Source: CAZGSN01 sp964371655 (GTDB lineage: Bacteria > Desulfobacterota > Binatia > HRBIN30). From it: 64,000 bases of DNA. Below are positions 23,684-31,800 of the stretch, one piece after another. The translations under genes and the position numbers were made by a program. The stretch is from the NCBI GenBank assembly GCA_964371655.1, contig CAYJOD010000021.1, forward strand, positions 21,687-85,686. The letters run 5' to 3'. Within the stretch, counting starts at the first letter, position 1, and each line of letters starts with the position of its first letter. Under the pieces are notes generated by a model. It searched no databases, was not told the DNA's origin, and saw only the letters and a list, made by a program, of their open reading frames with translations.

Positions 23684-23910
23684 TACAGCTGCTCCAATTC
23701 CCTGATGCGACGATATGCCAGCCGATTCACCCACACAACCCCGCCGGTTACAACGGCCACCGCAACGATAGCAACCCAAGCAAGGACGCGATCAGGGTGG
23801 CCGAGGTTCTGTCCGACCCAAGCCAGCAGGGAAGCGCCGATCGCCGTGAGAAGGCCGAAAATAACCTTGAGCCACCCCAGTTCTTCCTTGATGGCGTCGC
23901 TCTTCGGCAT
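23683..23910 (-). CDS. 75-residue two-helix membrane protein
   Basis: MPKSDAIKEELGWLKVIFGLLTAIGASLLAWVGQN, a charged turn GHPDRVL, AWVAIVAVAVVTGGVVWVNRLAY and a polar tail RRIRELEQL. I recall very similar small proteins from diverse bacteria, commonly annotated hypothetical. The stop overlaps the start of the 29-residue peptide gene. Function unknown. Confidence 0.65.
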   Translation of the reverse strand: MPKSDAIKEELGWLKVIFGLLTAIGASLLAWVGQNLGHPDRVLAWVAIVAVAVVTGGVVWVNRLAYRRIRELEQL

Positions 23911-23960
23911 CGGCCGATTCCAGGGTGCCTAGCTGGAACGTACGGGTTGTCCGCCGCCGC

Positions 23961-24284
23961 TCAACGCCCGCCGTTGCGCGGTGCGCGTGCTTGGTAGCCG
24001 CCGCGATTGGCGTTGCTCGCCGGCGGCGGTTGTTGCGGCGGTACCGCGCCGGCGGCGCTGCTTTGCGATCTCTCCTGCTCGGGGACAACGAACAGGACAC
24101 AATCCGGATCCTTTTTGTCGGGACGCTTGTTGTTGCTGAGCACCAAGAAACGTCCGCCCGAGCGCAGCAGGTTCACCGCGGCTTCGAGGCTGTCGTGCTG
24201 CACACGCCCGGAGAGATACGGCTTGTTGCCGGTGCGACTGATGTTCTTCCACAAGACACCGAGCTTGATTCTGTCGTCCGCCAT
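23961..24284 (-). CDS. Small basic protein, DUF736-like, unknown function
   Basis: 107 residues: a compact domain of about 70 (KLGVLWKNISRTGNKPYLSG, then FLVLSNNKRPDKKDPDCVLFVV) and a disordered Pro/Gln/Asn/Gly tail ending PRNGGR. The domain pattern resembles small single-strand-OB-like or DUF736-type proteins, which is only an impression. Start at 24284 with GGAGGTC upstream; the frame extends further without support. Confidence 0.55.
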   Translation of the reverse strand: MADDRIKLGVLWKNISRTGNKPYLSGRVQHDSLEAAVNLLRSGGRFLVLSNNKRPDKKDPDCVLFVVPEQERSQSSAAGAVPPQQPPPASNANRGGYQARAPRNGGR

Positions 24285-24441
24285 CGAGGTGACCTCCGCC
24301 GCAGCACACAGAGCACGACACATGCCGGGCCGCTGGCTGGCGATTGGGCGAAGCTTCACAGGCGTGAGGACTCAGTCGGAGTCGGGCGAGTGGTGCATGG
24401 AGTAGACAACGGACGCTCAGCGCGGACGAAGTCTGCGTGCG

Positions 24442-24553
24442 CCGAAAGGGTACCCACAAGGGGTACCCCTACGGGACGGAATCCATGCAGATTGTAGGGG
24501 CAACCCTTGTGGTTGCCCTGACTTCCGCCAGATCGGACCGGTCAGATCTGGCT
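24442..24553. repeat. GGGTACCCACAAGG repeat copy 1 plus GCCAGATC palindrome
   Basis: 24442-24520: GGGTACCCACAAGGGGTACC, then a short spacer with ATCCATGCAG, then GGGGCAACCCTTGTGGTTGC; the second half is an altered inverted version of the first. Second copy at 40239-40315. 24526-24553: GCCAGATCGGACCGGTCAGATCTGGC-type palindrome. Confidence 0.75.
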
Positions 24554-24604
24554 TTTCCCGCAAGGATATCGTCGCGCCCCGGAAAGAAATCGCAGACCAG
24601 CGAT

Positions 24605-26776
24605 TCACTGCGTCGCGAACACCCGCCGCGTGCCGGCGGTGATGTCGACGTCGACTCCAACTCCATCTTTCTCCAGACGCAGAGCACGGCTGTTGAACGG
24701 CGTCTGCGACCACGGGTTGTCGTAGCGCGGATAGCCCGTGATCGGGACCTCCACCCCCTTCACCGTCAGCGGCGCCTGCCAGCCAAAGCTAACGCGGCCT
24801 TGGCTGGGCGAGTCGTAGACGACGTCGTAGCCGGCCGAGAACGACCCCTGCCGCGGGCGCGGCGTAATCGTCACGGCGGCGGCGGCGATGGCGGCGCGGA
24901 ACTGGTCGAAGGAACCGAACTTCTCCTTGTTTCCGCACTCGACGATCCAGACGTTGTCGGCGCCGCCTTCGGCCTTGAGGTCGAACGGTTTGATCATGCC
25001 GTTGGTGGCGTACACGTTCGGATCGTAGACGACCCAAGACGCAGGCCGATACGAGTAGAGCGCCACATAGCCGTCGCGAAACTTGCCGATGGTCCACGGC
25101 CCTTCCTGTACGACTTCATCGAAATGATCCTGCGGGAAGTAGGCGTGCGTGTAGGGCTCGTAGCGAAAGAACGTGAACGGCGACGGGTTTTGCTTGGCGT
25201 ACTGTGGCGCGTAGATGTGGATGGCGACGTTCTCCTGCTGCGCCGAGCGCGGCATCGAGGCCTCGCCGGTCCAGTAGCTGCCGGTCTCGGTGTCCTCGCG
25301 CCAGTTCGTCGTCCGCACCAGCGGCCGGGTGGGGTGCGTCGTGAACACGACGGCGTTCGGATCGAGAGTCGCTTGCCACGAGTGCGCTTGCCATTGGAAT
25401 GAACCGGGGCGGTAGTCCTGCGCGCTCGACAGCATGTAGTCGGCGCTGCGGTAGGTGTGGGTATTCACCTCCTTGAGCAGCGAGAAGCTGAAGTAGTGGG
25501 CGGTGCGCTGCGCCAGCTTCTGCGCGAACTCGAGATCCGACGCCAATGGCTTCAGTTCGGCGAAGTCGGTGAAGTTGGTGCTCGTCCACAGATCGTACTG
25601 GTTCATCGCCCCCACCGTGAGTGGAAGCAGCTGCCACGCCGTCAGCGCGCTCATACTCCACCACAGGGTCAGGTCCTTCGGATCGGTGAACGAGAACTCG
25701 TACGGTGCCTGCGGATTGGGTTCGTAGGGGGCGAATTCGTCGAAGCCGATGCCCATGCGCTCGCGATCATCAACCGGCTCGTGGGTGGTGCCGGCGCGGT
25801 ACACAACCTCGGGCAGGCGGTACTTCTGCATGCGCGCAAACAACACCGCCGCGTCATCAAGGGAGGCGTAGGGAAACTCGGAGGTGGCGAAGAGCAGCTT
25901 CACCATGCCGCGCGTATCGTCATCGAGCGACGACATCTTGTCCTTCTTGTAGGAACGTCCGTGCGTGACGCCGAAGGCGCCGCGAAAGGTGTGGATGCCG
26001 ATGTCGAAGAGCAGGACATCGAGAATCCCCGCGGCACGGGTGCGAATCTCCTCGTCGTTGGCGAACTCCGCCAGCGTCAGCAGCGGGGTTGCGTCCTTCT
26101 GGTAGTAGACGTTGGAGTGCCACTCGAAGAAGCCGAAGCGCGCCCGCAGGTCGAACCAACGCATGATCAGGTCGTGCGCGTGCTGCATGTGCTCGCGGCC
26201 GCTCTTGCCATCGTTGGTGAAGACGCGATCCGGATAGGTCTGACCCATCAGGTACTCGAGGGTGTGGTAGATGAGCTCGTGGTTCTCGGTCCAATAGTAC
26301 GAGTCGTCGACCAGCCCGGGCGCGCTCGGCTCGGTGTACCAGTACTTGAAGGCAAGCATCGCTTCCTCGGTCTTGCGCACCAGCTCGCGATCGAGCAGCG
26401 GATGATCGCGGTAGCCGAGCAGGGCGTTGGTTACGTACAAGGCATCGAAGTCGCGCGTGTCTTCGAGACGCGCCATCTTCGCAAAGATCCCATCCCACGC
26501 GTTCGCTCCGGCCGCAGCCGGCGCCACGCTGTAGGTGGGATCGACGCGGGTGCGCTCCATGTGCGCGATGAGATTGAGGGGACTCCCTGGAATCAGCTGC
26601 GTCGTCGCGAAACGCAGGTAGTCGAGCTGGCGTTCGCGCATCGCGCTGGCATCGACGAAGCCATCGGCGCCCGCCCCCGGCGTGCTCAACGTTGCCGGGT
26701 CGTTGTCGCCGCAGCCGCTGAAGATAGCCAGCAGCGAACACAGGCAGAGGAAAAGGCCAACTCCCCTCGCCCGCAT
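24605..26776 (-). CDS. Large exported lipoprotein of unknown function
   Basis: 723 residues. A lipoprotein signal (MRARGVGLFLCLCSLLAIFSGC, acylated Cys about 22) leads a mature domain that is mostly helical to about residue 520 (YWTENHELIYHTLEYLMGQTYPD, GFFEWHSNVYYQKDATPLLTLAEFA) and beta-rich after that (GQGRVSFGWQAP, ITGYPRYDNPW). The mix of an all-helical catalytic-like half and a beta half recalls alpha/alpha-toroid polysaccharide lyases or hydrolases; no catalytic motif is proven. The ATG at 26776 and the next few codons lie inside a CCCTCTCCCGC repeat, and no other start fits the signal peptide. Confidence 0.75.
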   Translation of the reverse strand: MRARGVGLFLCLCSLLAIFSGCGDNDPATLSTPGAGADGFVDASAMRERQLDYLRFATTQLIPGSPLNLIAHMERTRVDPTYSVAPAAAGANAWDGIFAKMARLEDTRDFDALYVTNALLGYRDHPLLDRELVRKTEEAMLAFKYWYTEPSAPGLVDDSYYWTENHELIYHTLEYLMGQTYPDRVFTNDGKSGREHMQHAHDLIMRWFDLRARFGFFEWHSNVYYQKDATPLLTLAEFANDEEIRTRAAGILDVLLFDIGIHTFRGAFGVTHGRSYKKDKMSSLDDDTRGMVKLLFATSEFPYASLDDAAVLFARMQKYRLPEVVYRAGTTHEPVDDRERMGIGFDEFAPYEPNPQAPYEFSFTDPKDLTLWWSMSALTAWQLLPLTVGAMNQYDLWTSTNFTDFAELKPLASDLEFAQKLAQRTAHYFSFSLLKEVNTHTYRSADYMLSSAQDYRPGSFQWQAHSWQATLDPNAVVFTTHPTRPLVRTTNWREDTETGSYWTGEASMPRSAQQENVAIHIYAPQYAKQNPSPFTFFRYEPYTHAYFPQDHFDEVVQEGPWTIGKFRDGYVALYSYRPASWVVYDPNVYATNGMIKPFDLKAEGGADNVWIVECGNKEKFGSFDQFRAAIAAAAVTITPRPRQGSFSAGYDVVYDSPSQGRVSFGWQAPLTVKGVEVPITGYPRYDNPWSQTPFNSRALRLEKDGVGVDVDITAGTRRVFATQ

Positions 26777-26897
26777 TACTTGCGGGAGAGGGTTAGGGTG
26801 AGGGCGCCTCTTCTCGGCGCAGCGGCGTGGCAAGTTGAACGACTGAAGCTCGGATCCCTCACCCCGACCCTCTCCCGCAGGTATTGCGGGAGAGGGA
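26761..26897. repeat. CCCTCTCCCGC double-hairpin repeat, copy 2
   Basis: Same architecture as 22062-22225: two inverted hairpins with TTAGGGTGAGGG and CCCTCACCCC links. The left hairpin supplies the start codon of the lipoprotein gene. Confidence 0.8.
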
Positions 26898-26959
26898 GCT
26901 TGACTTTCGGCCCGTAGGTTGCGGACCGGAGCCTGCTCTGTGCTCATCTCTGCTTGCAT

Positions 26960-27958
26960 CTACTCTGCCTCCGATACAAAGGGTGCGACGCGCTCGCGGT
27001 AGACCCGCTCCGGATCCTCTACCAAGCCGAGGCGCAACGCGCAGTCGAAAAGGAGGATACGATCCGAGCCCGGCCGCCGTGGGGCGCGCGGGTGGATGGC
27101 ATCACAGTCGAGGTGTCCGATGATGTGCAGGAACTGCGCGGCCGCATGCTTGTAGGCCGGCACCGGGGTGCGGAAGCCGACGTTGCCGAGGTGTTGAAGG
27201 GCATCGTTCAGCTCCAGAAAAGCAACGTCGCCGGCGGCCAGAGCGCGATCGCGCGCGGCGAACTGCGACGCGGCGAACGTCGACAGGCCGAGCAGGTAGT
27301 CGCTGCCATAGGCGACCATGTCGATGGCGAGATCGTTGCCGGTGTAGACACGGAACTGCGGGCGGACGCGATCGCGCAGCCGTAGGCGCCGCAGCTCGAC
27401 GTCGCGCCGCAGCGAGGAGTGCTTGGCGCCGATGAGGTTTGGAATCGACAGGATGCGCTCGAAGGTCTCGTCGTCCCAGATCTCCCCGTGCGCGGCGAAG
27501 ACCGGCGCCAGCTCGAAGGCGACCACGCGCTCGGCGCCGGCGCCGATGCGCCGATACAGGTCGGCCTTCTCTGGCGCTGACAGAGCGTGCATGGTGCGTG
27601 ACTGCACGATGACCGGAATCGCCGCTCGCTTTTCGATCGCCGCGATCGCGGCGTGGTAGCCGGCGACATCACCCGACGCGGTCGGAAAGGCGCCGGCATA
27701 GAAGGGAACGCCACTCCCCAGCCCGCGCCGCGTCGCATCGAGAACCGAAATCCGTTCCGCTTCGCTCAGAAGGTCGACGAAGCCGGTGTCCATGTTGACC
27801 GCAACATCGAGACCGACGTGTTTCGTGCGCAGGAGGTGGCGCTCGAAGGCGTCCCAATCGATCCGTCCCTCTCGTGTGTAGGGCAGCAGCACCGCCGAGA
27901 TGCCGTGCGGTTGCCGCGGCTGTAAGCGCGCGAAAGCGTCTTTGAGTCCAGGCTCCAA
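26960..27958 (-). CDS. DapA/NAL superfamily aldolase-lyase
   Basis: 332-residue (beta/alpha)8 protein. GISAVLLPYTREGRIDWDAFERHLL is the typical DapA start, DVAVNMDTGFVDLLSEAER holds the Gly/Thr pyruvate-site region, and LIGAKHSSL is the expected Schiff-base-lysine strand; YTGNDLAIDMVAYGSDYLLGL also fits. Real dihydrodipicolinate synthase is less likely because the usual Tyr-containing YN-P motif is replaced by VIVQSRTMHAL. Probably condenses or cleaves a keto acid. It precedes the lipoprotein gene on the same strand. Confidence 0.75.
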   Translation of the reverse strand: MEPGLKDAFARLQPRQPHGISAVLLPYTREGRIDWDAFERHLLRTKHVGLDVAVNMDTGFVDLLSEAERISVLDATRRGLGSGVPFYAGAFPTASGDVAGYHAAIAAIEKRAAIPVIVQSRTMHALSAPEKADLYRRIGAGAERVVAFELAPVFAAHGEIWDDETFERILSIPNLIGAKHSSLRRDVELRRLRLRDRVRPQFRVYTGNDLAIDMVAYGSDYLLGLSTFAASQFAARDRALAAGDVAFLELNDALQHLGNVGFRTPVPAYKHAAAQFLHIIGHLDCDAIHPRAPRRPGSDRILLFDCALRLGLVEDPERVYRERVAPFVSEAE

Positions 27959-28034
27959 GGTTGCAGGTTCCGATCGCGTTGATCGCTGTAGGTCTTAGCC
28001 CATCAGCCAAGGTCGAGGCTAGCTCTGGCGAACG

Positions 28035-28125
28035 CGACTACTCACAGTCGGTAGTCAACAGTCAACAGTCGACTGTCCCGCGGTATCCCACGAATCACCG
28101 CTCCCTCACGGTCGCGGCTCGGCGA
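28035..28125. repeat. AGTCAAC stutter joined to CTCCCTCACGGTCGCGG repeat, copy 1
   Basis: 28046-28076 has 7-nt AGTCAAC words ending in GTCGACTGTC. 28088-28120 (CACGAATCACCGCTCCCTC...) recurs in opposite orientation at 63646-63691. Otherwise 27959-28326 shows no gene; it is the divergent promoter region of the aldolase and the giant secreted protein. Confidence 0.65.
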
Positions 28126-28326
28126 TAGCCTGCGGTGAGCGCGACGACGACTTCCCTGCAAACACCTGCGCTCCGGCGCCTTCCTACGAGATCGAACCTG
28201 CAACGACTTGCAGGCTGCCCCGGGCTCCGGACCAGGTTCACCCGCATTCGATGATGGCTCCTCGATTGCACTCTCCGGCAAGCGATGAAGCCGACAGACC
28301 ACAGTCCCAAGCTCAAGGAGACAATC

Positions 28327-31300
28327 ATGAAGCAGCCTTTCCTCCGTGCACTCTCGGCCACCGCTCGCCGCGCCTCCGGCGCTGCTCGGCGCGGACTGCT
28401 GGCGAGCCACCGACTCGTCATCCTCGCCGCGCTCTCGTTGTTCATTGGAGCGTTGTCCGGGCACGGGGCTGCGGCGGCGACTCCATGCGACAGCGCCACC
28501 CATCCGGGGCAATGCGGCTGGTTCGACAGCAGCACGCTGCCGCCGTTTGTGCACGACGCAATTGCCAGCAAGGGCGGTACGTTTGGCGCGGGGAACGTCC
28601 TGGTCCTGACCTCGGGAGATCCCAATGATCCCGACAGCGAGATCAGCAACGATGTGGCCGAGGTCGGATGCGGCACCAACCCGGACGGCTGGGAAACTTA
28701 CGACTGCGTCCTCATGAGCTCGTTCGTGCCCCCGCAAGACAGCGTCGTCCTGGCGCTCTCCTCGGAATGGTTCGAGTGGTATCAGACGATCTTTACCGAC
28801 TGGATGACGATATCCGGTGCTGGCCTCCCGACCGTCGATGTCTCGATCAACAGCTGGATCAACAATAAGGTCGACATCATTCCCTATGGACCGGCGGAAA
28901 CCGGAGTGGTGATCCTCACCAGTCTGGCGTCATCCAAGATGGTGAATTTCCGCGTCGCCGACTCCGGCGATCACATCTACGACACGGCGATCGTCGTCGT
29001 ACCCGCCACCTGGTTCACCAACCTCGGCGCAACCAATACCGACGCGACCCTGCTGTGCGGCGACGGGGTGCTCGAGCCTGGCGAAGAATGCGACGATGGC
29101 AACACCATTACCGACGACGGCTGCTCATCGCTGTGTCTGGGAACCCAACCAGCGGCGGGCGCGCCGAATCCTTCGACGACGTGTGGTAACCTCGTCTACG
29201 TGTGGCCCGGCGGCACGACCGCGCCGTACACCTGCGGCGGCGATCTCTGCGCCGGCTACCGCTGCGTGGTCGGGAACACCATCAGCCCGGCCTGCTACAC
29301 GGCCGACCAGTGCGCCGCCGCCTGCGCCGGCTCGTGCGTCGATGTCCAGACGGCACAGCTCAGCTGCTCAACGATGTGCTCGGTGCAGCCGCCGGCCAAC
29401 CTCCCGCCGCCGGGGCTGCCCCAGAGCTGCAATAAGCTCGTGTACTCGTGGCCCGACGGCACCACGATGCCCTACACCTGCAACGATACCTGCCAGGGAC
29501 AGCGTTGCGTGACCGGGAGCACAATCAGTCCCGTTTGCCTCGCGCCGGGCGAGTGCGACCTGAACACTTGCCCGACCGGAACCTGCGTGGCTACGCCGGC
29601 CGCCGACTGCAACGCGCTCTGCGCGATGGGCGAAAAGAGTGCCACCTGTACGCTGGCCGAGAAGGATTCAACGCGGGCCGCTGCCAATCAGGAAGGCGCG
29701 TGTCTGGGCAACGTTGAGGCCTGCAGCGGCGGCGGTTTCTGGGAGATCGCCAACGGCTACTACATGCCTGTGCCCGAAAGCTGCAACGGCATCGATGATG
29801 ACTGCAACGGCATCGTGGACGATATGTTCGTCACATGCGGCGACCCCGGCCTGTGCCAGAACACAGTGAATACCTGCGATCCGGCCAACCCGGCGGTTCC
29901 CGTGCCGTGTGTGACTCTGCCGCCGCCGTCGCCGGTCGAGATCTGCAACAACGGCCTCGACGATGACTGTGATGGAGCGGCCGACGATGGCTGCCACTGC
30001 GGCGACAATGAATGCATGCCCGGTGAAACTTTTCTGACATGCCCGGGCGATTGCCCGGCGCCTGCGAACGGCATGCCTTGCGACGACGGCGATCTGTGCA
30101 CGGCCGGCGATGCGTATCAGAACGGTGTCTGCGTCCCCGGGGCGCCGGTCACTTGCGACGCGGCTAACGCCTGTGTCATCGGCGGAAGCTGCAATCCGGC
30201 CACCGGCTGCTCGGCCACGAAAGTAAACTGCGACGATCAGGTCGCGTGCACGGCGGACTCCTGCGATCCAGCCGGCGGCTGTATCAACACCCCCGTCGAT
30301 ACTCTCTGTGATGACGGCGACGCGTGCACCCTCGACAGCTGCGATCCTGTTTCCGGTTGCGCGTACGCTTCCAATCCGGTCTGCCAGAACCCCGACGTCG
30401 ACGGCGACGGCTACGCGAGCGTCGCCAGCGGCGGCGCCGACTGCAACGACAACAACGCCTCAATCCACCCTGGTGCCGCTGAGCTCTGCAACGGCGCCGA
30501 CGACAACTGTAACGGGCAAGTCGATGAGGGCTTCAATGCCGGCGCCGCGTGCCAAAGCGCCGCAAACGCCTGCGGCATCTCCGCTTCCGGAATCCTGGTT
30601 TGCGCTGCCGACGGTCTCAGTGCCGTGTGCGACGCGGTGACCCCTGCGAATCCCGCCGGCTACGGCGACCTATGCAACTCGCAGCCGAACGCTTGCGGCG
30701 TGATCGGTGCAGGTACGATCAACTGCGGCGGCACGTGCAACGCAGCGATTCCGGCGGCAGTGGATTCCGACGGCGACGGCACGCCAGACTGCTTGGATCT
30801 GTGTCCGAACGATCCTGCCAAAATCGCCGGTGGCCTCTGCGGCTGTGGCGTCGCGGATACCGACAGCGACGGCGACGGTACACCGAACTGTCTCGATCTG
30901 TGTCCGAGCGATCCTGCCAAGATCGCCGGTGGCCTCTGTGGCTGTGGCGTCGCGGATAGTGATAGCGATGCCGACGGTACGCCGGACTGCTTAGATCTAT
31001 GTCCGAACGATCCTGCCAAGATCGCCGACGGCCTCTGCGGCTGTGGCGTCGCGGATACGGACAGCGACGGCGACGGTACCCCAGACTGCTCCGATCTGTG
31101 TCCGAACGATCCCGCGAAGATTGCCGCCGACCTCTGTGGTTGCGGCGTCGCGGATACGGATAGCGATGGTGATGGCACAGCGGACTGCTCCGATCTGTGC
31201 CCGAGCGACGCAACCAAGACGACCTCCGGGGCCTGCGGCTGCGGCGTGCCCGACAGCGACACCAACGGCAATGGTATTGTCGACTGCCAGGAGACGATGC

Positions 31301-31662
31301 GGGCCGATCTGGCGGCAGCGATAGTGCCGTCGCGAACCGCACCCCGCGCCGGAAAGAGGCTCAAGTACGAGCTCCAGGCGCTCAACCTCGGGGCCGACCT
31401 AGTGCCCGGCACGACTATCCAAGCGACGATTTCGGGCGGTGCATTCAGCGACCTGCGGTTGCCAAGAGGCTGCACGGGGACGGCGGCGGCGATCGTCTGC
31501 TCCACCGCAAAAGTACGCGCGGGGAGGCACGCGGGTAAGACGATCAGCGTGGTCCCAGAGGCCGGAGTGACGATCTCGGTGATCGCCACGGTATCGAGCC
31601 CACTCTATGATCCCAACCCAGCGAACCAGAGCGCCGAGCTCTTCACGGTGGTGCCGAACTAG
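28327..31662 (+). CDS. Giant secreted Cys-rich calcium-binding protein (MopE / DUF4215 / TSP3 modules)
   Basis: 1111 residues. Signal peptide about 1-55 (LVILAALSLFIGALSGHGAAAA). Then, in order: an adhesin-like beta domain (about 55-235; SNDVAEVGCGTNPDGWETYDCVL), a DUF4215 Cys module (CGDGVLEPGEECDDGN), Cys-rich repeats, MopE-type metal-binding motifs (ESCNGIDDDCNGIVDD, EICNNGLDDDCDG, DCNDNNASIHPG), five 33-residue thrombospondin-3 repeats (DSDGDGTPDCLDLCP), and a C-terminal beta domain of DUF11/CARDB type. Calcium-stabilised extracellular stalk or surface protein. AAGGAG precedes the ATG. No sorting signal is visible at the C-terminus. Confidence 0.85.
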   Translation: MKQPFLRALSATARRASGAARRGLLASHRLVILAALSLFIGALSGHGAAAATPCDSATHPGQCGWFDSSTLPPFVHDAIASKGGTFGAGNVLVLTSGDPNDPDSEISNDVAEVGCGTNPDGWETYDCVLMSSFVPPQDSVVLALSSEWFEWYQTIFTDWMTISGAGLPTVDVSINSWINNKVDIIPYGPAETGVVILTSLASSKMVNFRVADSGDHIYDTAIVVVPATWFTNLGATNTDATLLCGDGVLEPGEECDDGNTITDDGCSSLCLGTQPAAGAPNPSTTCGNLVYVWPGGTTAPYTCGGDLCAGYRCVVGNTISPACYTADQCAAACAGSCVDVQTAQLSCSTMCSVQPPANLPPPGLPQSCNKLVYSWPDGTTMPYTCNDTCQGQRCVTGSTISPVCLAPGECDLNTCPTGTCVATPAADCNALCAMGEKSATCTLAEKDSTRAAANQEGACLGNVEACSGGGFWEIANGYYMPVPESCNGIDDDCNGIVDDMFVTCGDPGLCQNTVNTCDPANPAVPVPCVTLPPPSPVEICNNGLDDDCDGAADDGCHCGDNECMPGETFLTCPGDCPAPANGMPCDDGDLCTAGDAYQNGVCVPGAPVTCDAANACVIGGSCNPATGCSATKVNCDDQVACTADSCDPAGGCINTPVDTLCDDGDACTLDSCDPVSGCAYASNPVCQNPDVDGDGYASVASGGADCNDNNASIHPGAAELCNGADDNCNGQVDEGFNAGAACQSAANACGISASGILVCAADGLSAVCDAVTPANPAGYGDLCNSQPNACGVIGAGTINCGGTCNAAIPAAVDSDGDGTPDCLDLCPNDPAKIAGGLCGCGVADTDSDGDGTPNCLDLCPSDPAKIAGGLCGCGVADSDSDADGTPDCLDLCPNDPAKIADGLCGCGVADTDSDGDGTPDCSDLCPNDPAKIAADLCGCGVADTDSDGDGTADCSDLCPSDATKTTSGACGCGVPDSDTNGNGIVDCQETMRADLAAAIVPSRTAPRAGKRLKYELQALNLGADLVPGTTIQATISGGAFSDLRLPRGCTGTAAAIVCSTAKVRAGRHAGKTISVVPEAGVTISVIATVSSPLYDPNPANQSAELFTVVPN
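30763..31257 (+). repeat. Five 99-bp tandem repeats encoding TSP3 modules
   Basis: The unit begins GATTCCGACGGCGACGG at 30763 and recurs every 99 bp (next at 30862), giving 33-residue repeats with DxDxDGxxD calcium motifs and C-x3-C / CGCG cysteines. A degenerate sixth unit follows. Confidence 0.9.
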
Positions 31663-31800
31663 GTGTCGGGTTGCGGGTGCCGGGTCTTGGGTCATAGCCG
31701 TCTGTTGAACCGGAATGACGGATTCGATGCGTCCACGACTTCTTCAACCGGCTGGTAGCTTCCTTGCCGACACCTGACACCCGGCACCCGTTACCCGGCA
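31661..31800. repeat. Stuttered palindrome, GTTGCGGG family, spanning two stop codons
   Basis: Left arm 31661-31693 (8-nt words GGTGTCGG, GTTGCGGG, TGCCGGGT) begins at the stop of the secreted protein. Right arm 31768-31800 ends in ACCCGGCAG and contains the TAA of the convergent OYE gene (31791). Could act as a bidirectional terminator. Confidence 0.75.

Noticed and set aside
24421..24553. CRISPR-like or tRNA-like short repeats in spacers
   Set aside because: Repeats come as inverted pairs, not direct repeats with unique spacers, and do not fold to a cloverleaf. I found no tRNA or rRNA.
30763..31257. CRISPR array
   Set aside because: The regular 99-bp repeat is coding (TSP3 modules), with no spacer diversity and no cas genes in the window.
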